Positions 1-7,326 of a stretch of 7,326 nucleotides of DNA are shown here, in pieces. The position numbers and the translations under genes were made by a program. The DNA lies in NCBI GenBank assembly GCA_945281075.1, contig CALYQE010000097.1:1-7326 (forward strand), read 5' to 3'. Position 1 is the stretch's first letter; every line of letters starts with the position of its first letter. The notes beneath the pieces are model-generated. The model was given only the letters and a program-made list of their open reading frames with translations, made no database searches and was not told the DNA's origin. The stretch is from an uncultured Lactobacillus sp. Its GTDB lineage: Bacteria > Bacillota > Bacilli > Lactobacillales > Lactobacillaceae.

Positions 1-63
1 ACAATCAAAACCAAACTAAAAGGACCAACTCCGCTTGAATATCGGAAGTTAGTCCTCAGTTAG
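1..63 (+). CDS. IS3-family transposase (OrfB), C-terminal end only
   Basis: Frame 1 is open from the left edge and ends at TAG 61-63. It encodes 20 residues containing KTKLKGPTPLEYRK. This matches the usual C-terminus of IS3-family OrfB integrase-type transposases, which end in a motif of the form K-x-K-G-x-[TS]-P-x-E-Y-R. The DDE catalytic core would lie to the left, outside the window, so I cannot say whether the element is intact. A probable terminal repeat follows within 35 nt, the expected arrangement for this family. The transposase converges on the small minus-strand gene at 118-294. The family call rests only on this short tail, so the subgroup (IS150-like or other) is not fixed. Confidence 0.72.
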   Translation, partial: TIKTKLKGPTPLEYRKLVLS

Positions 64-97
64 CAGCTAATATAAAGTGTCCTAATTTTGGGGTTCA
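1..97 (+). mobile_element. Right end of an IS3-family insertion sequence
   Basis: The transposase 3' end is followed at about 73-97 by a sequence that, read inward on the minus strand, begins TGAACCCCAAAATTAGGACA. Many IS3-family ends have this look: a TG start, a CCCC/AAAA block, then TTAGGACA. The left end is outside the window, so neither the matching inverted repeat nor a target duplication can be checked. The boundary at 97 is therefore an estimate. Flanking sequence resumes about 20 nt before the stop codon of the neighbouring small gene, so the insertion sits tightly against that gene's 3' end without disrupting it. Confidence 0.6.
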
Positions 98-117
98 TAT
101 CAATACAGCTGTTTTTT

Positions 118-294
118 TTAGCTTTTTTTATGAGCTGGTAAGAAATGATAGACAAGGTCAACAACTGCTTGGGCAAACATGCCTCCAGCCATCCAGTACA
201 TCCCCATCATCATGTTGCCGGTAAATGTATAGTAGGCAGTAATTCCATATACAATCACCCACAAAATTTTGAAATAAATATTATTACACATCAT
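118..294 (-). CDS. Small two-helix membrane protein, 58 aa, unknown function
   Basis: ATG at 294-292 is followed by 58 codons and TAA at 120-118. A good ribosome binding site, GGGAG, lies about 9 nt upstream. The protein is hydrophobic. A first probable membrane helix spans residues 8-25 (KILWVIVYGITAYYTF), and a second, methionine- and glycine-rich one spans about 28-52 (with GMYWMAGGMFAQAVVDLVYH). The tail is short and basic (PAHKKS). A second ATG directly follows the first, so the protein could be one residue shorter. I do not recognise a named family. Size and composition resemble the uncharacterised small membrane proteins common in lactobacilli. A -10 element and two palindromes lie upstream, so it is probably a separately regulated single gene. 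The opposite-strand frame here is histidine-rich and looks like a shadow. Confidence 0.72.
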   Translation of the reverse strand: MMCNNIYFKILWVIVYGITAYYTFTGNMMMGMYWMAGGMFAQAVVDLVYHFLPAHKKS

Positions 295-323
295 TTTTTA
301 TATCTCCCTTCAATTCAAATAAA

Positions 324-346
324 ATTATACCTTTCTTTACGGTAAA
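324..346 (-). promoter_or_regulatory. Probable promoter -10 and overlapping palindrome for the 58-aa gene
   Basis: On the minus strand a perfect TATAAT occupies 329-324, about 30 nt upstream of the ATG. No good -35 is visible at 17 nt (the hexamer there is roughly CCATTT). The 11-bp palindrome TTTACGGTAAA at 336-346 sits in the spacer region, where a bound repressor would block RNA polymerase. The -10 is seen in sequence. The operator role is inferred. Confidence 0.45.
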
Positions 347-535
347 AATGGGGCTTTTTTAGGTTATTTAATAGATTAAAAGTGCGCTTTCATAAAATTA
401 CCGTAATAACTGTTATTATTGCAAAATGTTTACATTCGTAGGCTTTGACAAACTTTTTTAATTAACAGTTTTAAAAAAACAGAAAATTAGAATAAACTCG
501 TAGTTATGTAATTTAATTATTACTTTTTACACACA
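347..535. other. Intergenic region between the 58-aa gene and the GH39 3' end
   Basis: Apart from the palindrome at 397-407, this AT-rich stretch shows no convincing gene on either strand, no RNA gene and no repeat array. It lies between the start of the small gene and the terminator of the GH39 gene, both on the minus strand. It therefore presumably holds upstream promoter sequence for the small gene only. Confidence 0.5.
397..407. repeat. Second copy of the TTAC(C/G)GTAA palindrome
   Basis: ATTACCGTAAT is an 11-bp inverted repeat with a single central base. It shares the core TTAC-N-GTAA with TTTACGGTAAA at 336-346. The two centres (341 and 402) are 61 bp apart, close to six helical turns. 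Such a pair fits a looping or cooperative operator for the small gene, but the cores are short and AT-rich, so chance is possible. Confidence 0.35.
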
Positions 536-572
536 AAAACGCTTTAAACATTTATTTAGTTCAAAGCGTTTT
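536..572 (-). terminator. Rho-independent-type terminator after the GH39 gene
   Basis: AAAACGCTTT (536-545) pairs perfectly with AAAGCGTTTT (563-572), giving a 10-bp stem around a 17-nt loop. It begins 8 nt after the GH39 stop codon. Read on the minus strand the stem runs into TTTTTGTGTG. The stem is AT-rich and the U-tract is short and interrupted, so termination may be only moderate. Its position marks the end of the esterase-GH39 transcript. Confidence 0.6.
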
Positions 573-579
573 CGTCTCT

Positions 580-2046
580 TTATGCAAAATAATTAGGAAT
601 TTCCACAAAAATACAAGAGTGTGGAGATACCACTAGAGAAAGACTACCATCTTTAATGTGCAGTTTTTCTTTCTGCAGTCGGGATGACTTACGAAGCAAG
701 TCAATTTCTGGCTGCTTAATGTATTGCGGCTTGCCCAATTCACACCACTTTTTCAACGGATTAGCATGGTTTTCATCAATTCTTTGCAAGGTGCCAGCAA
801 AAGCTCTTTGTTGACGCAATTCAATCCTTATTTTTTCCGTGTTAATCTTACCACCAGGTACATTATGGTTATAAGCCAAAACTTGAAGATTGTTTCCCTT
901 TTGGACAGCCAAAACTTCAGTTGTGCTTTGTTCATTACATTCAACTTTAATACGTTTTAAACCTAGTTGGTGAAAAATTTCAAAAATCCGGTAGACAGGC
1001 TTCTCAATACCTTCAACGGTCTGTAAACCATACCCACCATGGAAAACACCTGGTTTTTGTGACTGCTCTTCAAAAATATCTGTAAAGGTCCAAAATGAAT
1101 AACCTTCCACCAAGCCATCATTATCTGCAAGGGTCTTGGCAACCATAGCGGCGGCATAAGGTTCATCATGAATCATATCGCCTACCATTGCTGAAACATT
1201 CCATTCAGTATAGTAAAGTGGATAATTGCCAGCCTGTTTTCTTGAACTGAGAGTCATTTCATGCAAAATGCCACGGTGATAATCAGTTTTTTCTTGTGCA
1301 GAATTTTTAAAAAATTCTGCAATACCTAACCCGCTTTTCCATAATGGATCATCCGTTGGATAATGATGAGTGGTTATAAAATCCAGTGGGACGTTATTTT
1401 TCTCGCAAAAATTAATCATTTCTGGAATCCAGGAATTGTAGGAAGTAGCCGGACCACCAAACTTAAGATTATTATCTATGGATTTTGCGGTCTTAACAGT
1501 TATTTCATAAAGGTGAAAATAATCCTGCTGCGTTCCCGCAAAAAATAATGGCAAATTAGGCTCATTCCAGACTTCAAAAAACCAAGTTTCCACCTCTTCT
1601 TTACCGTAGCGCTCAATGATGTGCTTGATAAACCGGCTGATTAGTTCTTCCCACAATTTATCAGATTTTGGCATTGAATTATTTCCGCCATAAGCAAAGA
1701 CTTTCCCATTACCAGAAGCAATGCAGGTTGGCATGAAGCCGAGCTCTACAAATGGTTTCATGCCAATTTTAAGCAGGAAATCAAAGATTTTATCAACATT
1801 GATAAAGTTATATGTTATCCCCTTTGACTTACCAGCAAAATCGAAATTTTCAATGCAAACACTCATTTCATCATCAAACAAGCCATGAAAACGAACGTAT
1901 CTAAATCCCAGTTCATTATGAACTTTAATCAATTGTTGACGATAATCTGCTCGTAAAGCCGTATATGCATGGCAGCTACCGACACACAATTCCCAGTAAT
2001 GGGGAAAATCGGTTTTTACATCTTCTTTAATTTTAAAGGTTAGCAT
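580..2046 (-). CDS. GH39 family glycoside hydrolase, beta-xylosidase-like, 488 aa
   Basis: The family hydrolyses terminal beta-xylose (and sometimes other beta-linked sugars) with retention. The TIM-barrel landmarks are present: RFHGLF near 52-57, the acid/base Glu162 in FEVWNEPN, THHYP at 226-230, the nucleophile Glu281 in YYTEWN, and SFWTFTDIFEE at 317-327. The rest forms the C-terminal beta-sandwich. Length is normal for bacterial GH39 xylosidases (about 500 aa). There is no signal peptide or membrane segment, so it acts in the cytoplasm on imported oligosaccharides. ATG 2046-2044 lies inside the end of the esterase gene (ATGCTAA, 7-nt overlap), with GGAAG 7 nt upstream, so translation is probably coupled. 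A hairpin terminator follows the stop. Beta-xylosidase is the family default. Another beta-glycosidase specificity cannot be excluded. Confidence 0.85.
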   Translation of the reverse strand: MLTFKIKEDVKTDFPHYWELCVGSCHAYTALRADYRQQLIKVHNELGFRYVRFHGLFDDEMSVCIENFDFAGKSKGITYNFINVDKIFDFLLKIGMKPFVELGFMPTCIASGNGKVFAYGGNNSMPKSDKLWEELISRFIKHIIERYGKEEVETWFFEVWNEPNLPLFFAGTQQDYFHLYEITVKTAKSIDNNLKFGGPATSYNSWIPEMINFCEKNNVPLDFITTHHYPTDDPLWKSGLGIAEFFKNSAQEKTDYHRGILHEMTLSSRKQAGNYPLYYTEWNVSAMVGDMIHDEPYAAAMVAKTLADNDGLVEGYSFWTFTDIFEEQSQKPGVFHGGYGLQTVEGIEKPVYRIFEIFHQLGLKRIKVECNEQSTTEVLAVQKGNNLQVLAYNHNVPGGKINTEKIRIELRQQRAFAGTLQRIDENHANPLKKWCELGKPQYIKQPEIDLLRKSSRLQKEKLHIKDGSLSLVVSPHSCIFVEIPNYFA

Positions 2047-3015
2047 TTGTTTTCTTCCTTTTCCTTCATTATTTCAAATGCACTTTTAGCAGGCAAATCG
2101 AGAGCAAAATTCTTTTCAAGCCACTTAGCGCACATGTTTGTCCATTCTGCAACTGTTGAATTAATATCAGATTTTGCACCAACAACAGCCTGGCTTGAAA
2201 GACTTAGACCATGGCCACCTTCGCCAAAGACATGAATTTCATAAGGAATTTTATGTTCTGCCAGGGCTTCGGCCATTCTTAGGGAGTGAATTGGCGAAAC
2301 CAACGGATCAGTAGCAGTTGCCCAAATAAAAAACGGTGGCGTGTCACTATCAACGTGGTCAACAGGACTGATCTCACTCTCCAAATTTTCATCAGGAAAT
2401 TCTACCCCTGCATAAGCAACATTGGAAGCCTTCATGAATGCATAATCCATTGGCGAATTTTCCTTATTCCTCAAATCCGCATCAAGCAAATGGTAATCCG
2501 TCAAAGCATAATCAATGACTGAGAATGCGGGTTTTAAATCTTTTGCACTGGCCTTCAGATAATCTGTTAAAACCGGCTCATTGTACCGTGTTGCATATAA
2601 AGAGGCAACATGTCCACCTGCTGAAAAACCACAGACACCGTTTTTTTCTGGATCAATAAGCCACTTTTCAGCATTCTTTTTTACTACCAACATAGCCTGA
2701 CCAAGTTGACGAATCTGGTTTGGATATATTGATTCCTTTTTTAGTGGCAACGGCTTCGACAAATCCGGCATTTCCAACCCACCAGTGAAGTAAGTCGAAT
2801 ACCGCAGGACAAAACTGTGATACCCAAGAGATGCAAAGTACATAGCTACTGGTTCTGCTTCACGGTCGGAACAGCTAAAAAAGCCACCTCCTGGACAAAT
2901 AATCACGGCTGGTCTTGGCTTGCCCTTCATCATTTCTGGTGAATCATCCAACACATAGGTAGTTAGCGTAATTAATAGATTTTCTTGATCAAGTTGAATT
3001 TTTTTTGATTTTCAT
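2040..3015 (-). CDS. Alpha/beta hydrolase, acetyl-esterase-like, with a frameshifted 5' end
   Basis: This enzyme probably removes acetyl groups from sugars in the cytoplasm. Counted from an in-frame GTG at 2954, a 304-residue body shows the oxyanion-hole motif PGGG (21-24), the nucleophile Ser111 in GFSAGGH, Asp216 in ATATDP and His248 in GGHGLS. GTG 2954 has no RBS, and the frame stays open upstream through residues reading IQLDQENLLITLTTY, which belong to the family's N-terminus. The natural start is ATG 3015-3013, with AAAAGGAG 6 nt before it. That ATG is out of frame, because an A8 run at 3006-2999 (minus strand) carries one base too many: the ATG frame stops at TGA 2991-2989 after 8 codons. 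With seven A the protein would be 324 aa starting MKIKKIQLDQ. The 3' end overlaps GH39. Gene and fold are well supported. Whether it is expressed intact is uncertain. Confidence 0.8.
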
Positions 3016-3153
3016 GGTGAACTCCTTTTGAGTCATTAAGGCAAAGTCGATTACTAAGAAGACTGCAGAGATAACAAATTTTTCCCTATCTTAAAGATTT
3101 CTATCTGTAAAAACCAAAATGAACAGTTATTTTAAAAAATTCCTCAGTTTTCA
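3016..3153 (-). promoter_or_regulatory. Gap between GH1 and the esterase, possible internal promoter
   Basis: The 138-nt gap has no GC-rich hairpin after the GH1 stop, so read-through from the permease operon is plausible. It contains the 11-bp palindrome ATCTTAAAGAT (3088-3098) and, on the minus strand, a TTTACA-like -35 candidate just upstream of it, but no matching -10 at good spacing. The strong RBS AAAAGGAG at 3029-3022 serves the esterase. I cannot decide between an internal promoter and one long transcript. Confidence 0.3.
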
Positions 3154-5851
<2,698 letters not shown>

Positions 5852-5873
5852 TTTCTTTACTCCTTACTCATTT

Positions 5874-5888
5874 TTAATTCGCTTTCAT
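5874..5888 (-). promoter_or_regulatory. Candidate cre (CcpA) site before the EIIC operon
   Basis: Read on the minus strand, ATGAAAGCGAATTAA matches the cre consensus WTGNAANCGNWNNCW with one mismatch (A where C is expected). It begins about 23 nt upstream of the EIIC start codon and a few bases after the predicted transcription start. CcpA bound there would block early transcription. Confidence 0.5.
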
Positions 5889-5899
5889 TTTTCAATATC

Positions 5900-5928
5900 A
5901 GTATATTAGCCCGATAAAGCTATGACCA
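5900..5928 (-). promoter_or_regulatory. Probable promoter of the EIIC-GH1 operon
   Basis: On the minus strand, TGGTCA (5928-5923) and TATACT (5905-5900) are separated by exactly 17 nt. The -10 matches 5 of 6 consensus bases and the -35 matches 4 of 6. A weak -35 fits a promoter needing an activator such as the adjacent AraC-type protein. The predicted start is near 5893. Confidence 0.45.
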
Positions 5929-5941
5929 TATCTAAAAAACA

Positions 5942-5962
5942 GGGAATTTATATTCATTTCCC
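5942..5962. repeat. Inverted repeat GGGAA-N11-TTCCC upstream of the EIIC promoter
   Basis: GGGAA (5942-5946) and TTCCC (5958-5962) are perfect inverted arms around an 11-bp AT-rich centre. The centre (5952) is about 24 nt beyond the putative -35, a usual place for an activator. A regulator operator is inferred; a simple short hairpin is the alternative. Confidence 0.3.
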
Positions 5963-5983
5963 AGTTTTGACGAAATTTTTTTA

Positions 5984-6016
5984 AAAGAAAAAGCTAGCAA
6001 AATGGAGTTGCTAACC
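5984..6016 (-). terminator. Rho-independent terminator of the AraC-family gene
   Basis: Directly after the stop codon, minus-strand GTTAGCAA (6015-6008) pairs with TTGCTAGC (6000-5993), 7 of 8 as Watson-Crick pairs and one as G-U, with a 7-nt loop. TTTTTCTTTT follows. It separates the regulator transcript from the permease operon. Confidence 0.68.
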
Positions 6017-7033
6017 TTATTTTTTAAAGTTCTGTTTACGATACTCAGCAGGAGAAATGCCAAAGTACTTTTTGAAAATCTTGTAAAAATATGAAGGATT
6101 TTCATAGCCCACTCGTGTGGCAATATTCTCAATCGGAGCTTTTGTATATGTTAAATATTCTGCAGCTACATTTATTCTTTGCAAATGAACTAACTGAATA
6201 AATGTTTTTCCTGTGTGCTTTTTTAAAAAATCGGAAAGATAGTTAGCGTTAAAGCCAAAAGATGTTGCCATTTTCTGCAATGAAATGTTGCCGTAGTTTT
6301 TTTCAATATAAAGAAGCAGTGAAAGTAAGCTGTTTTTTTGCTTACGAAAATCTTTCACTTTTATTTCTTCGTGTGCAGCTTTTCGTATTAAACGTGAAAA
6401 TAATGTTAACATCTCTAGCCTAATAAGTTGGTCAGATTGAATATCAGGCTGATAATATTCCGATATAATGTCATATATTAAAGTTTTAATTCTGGCATCA
6501 TGATTAATTTCAAACAAACTATATCGACCTTCGCCATACTCTTCATTGGACAGAAGGGAGAATAAAATATTGGAAATATTAGAGCCCTTTTCTTTATGAT
6601 TAAGATAGTCCAACTCATTAAGTGAAAAAGCAGAACTGCGTAACGCAATATTAACTACAACACCATTTTTCCCAATTGGTTTAACTTTGTGAATGGTTCT
6701 ATTTCCCATAAAAATCAAATTATCTTGCTTAACTTTAATCTCGGAGTGCTCTAAAACCACAGTGCAGTCTTCGACAAGGGGTATCATAATTTCAACATAA
6801 TCATGGACATGGTAAGGAATATAAGACTTAGTAGGTTGGGCAGCAATTGAAATCGAACTACTGTTAAGAACTAAATTCTCACTGTATGTTTCAAAAAAAC
6901 AATAAACAGGTTCAGAACCGACTTTGCCAGTTTTCTTAATGAGATTTCCCTTATTTTTTACAATTGCAAGTACATCTGTCCAAGCTTTAGGGGAATTATT
7001 TTTTCTGATAAGGTGTAAAACTTGCTCTTTCAA
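6017..7033 (-). CDS. AraC-family transcriptional regulator, 338 aa
   Basis: A cytoplasmic DNA-binding regulator of sugar use. The N-terminal part has the cupin-like segment YHVHDYVEIMIP at 74-85, the usual effector-binding fold. The C-terminal 100 residues hold the two AraC helix-turn-helix units: ISLQKMATSFGFNANYLSDF (250-269), and IENIATRVGYENPSYFYKIF (301-320) followed by KKYFGISPAEYRK. The start is TTG 7033-7031, not ATG. AAAGGAG 7 nt upstream supports it, and no in-frame ATG occurs before residue 83. It precedes the permease operon on the same strand but has its own terminator. Divergent from it is a GH3 gene. It most likely activates the EIIC-GH1 operon and possibly the GH3 gene in response to the imported sugar; targets and effector are inferred. 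Confidence 0.9.
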   Translation of the reverse strand: MKEQVLHLIRKNNSPKAWTDVLAIVKNKGNLIKKTGKVGSEPVYCFFETYSENLVLNSSSISIAAQPTKSYIPYHVHDYVEIMIPLVEDCTVVLEHSEIKVKQDNLIFMGNRTIHKVKPIGKNGVVVNIALRSSAFSLNELDYLNHKEKGSNISNILFSLLSNEEYGEGRYSLFEINHDARIKTLIYDIISEYYQPDIQSDQLIRLEMLTLFSRLIRKAAHEEIKVKDFRKQKNSLLSLLLYIEKNYGNISLQKMATSFGFNANYLSDFLKKHTGKTFIQLVHLQRINVAAEYLTYTKAPIENIATRVGYENPSYFYKIFKKYFGISPAEYRKQNFKK

Positions 7034-7212
7034 GACTGTTCTCCTTTTTTAACTAGTGCCTATCGAAAACGAATATAGTCTTATGATAAATATTTCTAAT
7101 GAAATCTGTGAAATCAACACACATTTTATGACTTTTGGCAATAGCGAATTCTATCACATAAGAATAAAATAAAACCAAATTCAATAGTATTTATATCACA
7201 CGGAGGAAAAAT
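7034..7212. promoter_or_regulatory. Divergent promoter region between the AraC-family and GH3 genes
   Basis: For the plus-strand gene, TTGGCA (7135-7140) lies 16 nt before CATAAG (7157-7162), a modest promoter candidate. For the regulator, TATATT (minus strand 7077-7072) is a -10 candidate without a clear -35. The TCGAAAACGA element (7063-7072, TCG-N4-CGA) touches that -10 and could be an operator. A direct repeat near the middle is listed separately. Positions of promoters are tentative. Confidence 0.4.
7100..7115. repeat. Direct repeat TGAAATC-TG-TGAAATC in the divergent region
   Basis: Two identical heptamers start 9 bp apart at 7100 and 7109, close to the centre of the region between the divergent genes. 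Direct half-sites are typical of AraC-family operators, although their period is usually nearer 21 bp. A regulator site is inferred. Confidence 0.3.
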
Positions 7213-7326
7213 ATGACAGACTTTACTAAAAACCCTTATAACTTGTCAAAAGCCCAAGTTGACTTTGTCAACAAAACAGTCGCAAGCATGTCAACTGATG
7301 CAAAAATCGGACAACTCTTTTTTGTT
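7213..7326 (+). CDS. Glycoside hydrolase family 3 enzyme, N-terminal part
   Basis: ATG 7213 opens a frame of 38 codons that runs off the right edge. GGAGG at 7202-7206, 6 nt upstream, is a near-ideal RBS. The residues STDAKIGQLFFV correspond to the conserved beginning of the GH3 barrel (typically M-[ST]-x-[ED]-E-K-[IV]-G-Q-L), seen in beta-glucosidases and in NagZ-like beta-N-acetylhexosaminidases. No signal peptide is visible, so it should be cytoplasmic. The catalytic residues lie beyond the window, so the specificity cannot be read. Its divergent position next to the regulator suggests shared control and a part in the same glycoside pathway. Confidence in GH3 is moderate because only the first helix and strand are present. 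Confidence 0.65.
   Translation, partial: MTDFTKNPYNLSKAQVDFVNKTVASMSTDAKIGQLFFV

Noticed and set aside
145..345. Plus-strand open frame of 66 codons rich in histidine (HPVHPHHH)
   Set aside because: It is antisense to the better-supported 58-aa gene, has no RBS at 145, and its histidine run is the complement of the methionine-rich helix of the real gene.
445..450. Perfect TTGACA on the plus strand
   Set aside because: No -10 occurs at 16-18 nt and no plus-strand gene follows before the convergent GH39 gene.
560..574. cre-like sequence TTCAAAGCGTTTTCG
   Set aside because: It has two mismatches to the consensus, lies downstream of a gene, and is fully explained as one arm of the terminator stem.
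963..1169. Minus-strand 68-codon frame inside the GH39 gene
   Set aside because: It is an alternate frame within a clearly conserved coding region, with no RBS or recognisable domain.
2952..2954. GTG as the true esterase start
   Set aside because: No ribosome binding site precedes it, and family-like N-terminal residues continue upstream to a strong RBS/ATG at 3015.
5932..6132. Minus-strand open frame of 66 codons
   Set aside because: It overlaps the conserved HTH end of the AraC-family gene in another frame and spans its terminator. There is no family resemblance.

Overview
The window looks like a carbohydrate-utilisation locus from a low-GC Gram-positive, most likely a Lactobacillus of the acidophilus/helveticus/crispatus kind. 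That assignment is an inference. It rests on AT-rich sequence, strong AGGAGG-type ribosome binding sites, a cre-like site, a CelB-type PTS permease, a GH1 enzyme with phospho-sugar residues, and an IS3-family transposase end.

Layout. Positions 1-97 hold the 3' end of an IS3-family element (last 20 codons of the transposase plus a probable right terminal repeat). Facing it, at 118-294 on the minus strand, is a 58-residue gene for a probable small membrane protein with its own RBS and a promoter region carrying two 11-bp palindromes. The rest is dominated by minus-strand genes, listed here in transcription order (right to left): a TTG-start AraC-family regulator (6017-7033) closed by a hairpin terminator; a PTS cellobiose/lactose-type EIIC permease (4568-5851) preceded by a plausible promoter, an inverted repeat and a candidate cre site; a GH1 6-phospho-beta-glycosidase-like enzyme (3154-4575) that overlaps the permease by 8 nt; an acetyl-esterase-like alpha/beta hydrolase (2040-3015) whose 5' end is frameshifted at an A8 tract; and a GH39 beta-xylosidase-like enzyme (580-2046) that overlaps the esterase by 7 nt and ends in a hairpin. 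Divergent from the regulator, at 7213 and running off the right edge, is the start of a probable GH3 enzyme.

How the genes may work together. The regulator probably senses a sugar and controls the permease operon, and perhaps the GH3 gene. EIIC would import and phosphorylate a beta-glycoside using EIIA/EIIB encoded elsewhere, since neither is in the window. GH1 would hydrolyse the phosphorylated glycoside, the esterase would remove acetyl groups, and GH39 (with GH3) would release a further beta-linked sugar, perhaps xylose. The gene set suggests a decorated plant beta-glycoside or xylosyl-glucoside. The substrate is inferred, not shown.

The most notable observations are the A8 frameshift right after the esterase start codon, the atypical active-site motifs of GH1, the esterase/GH39/GH1/EIIC combination, and a 58-residue membrane-protein gene with a paired palindrome upstream.
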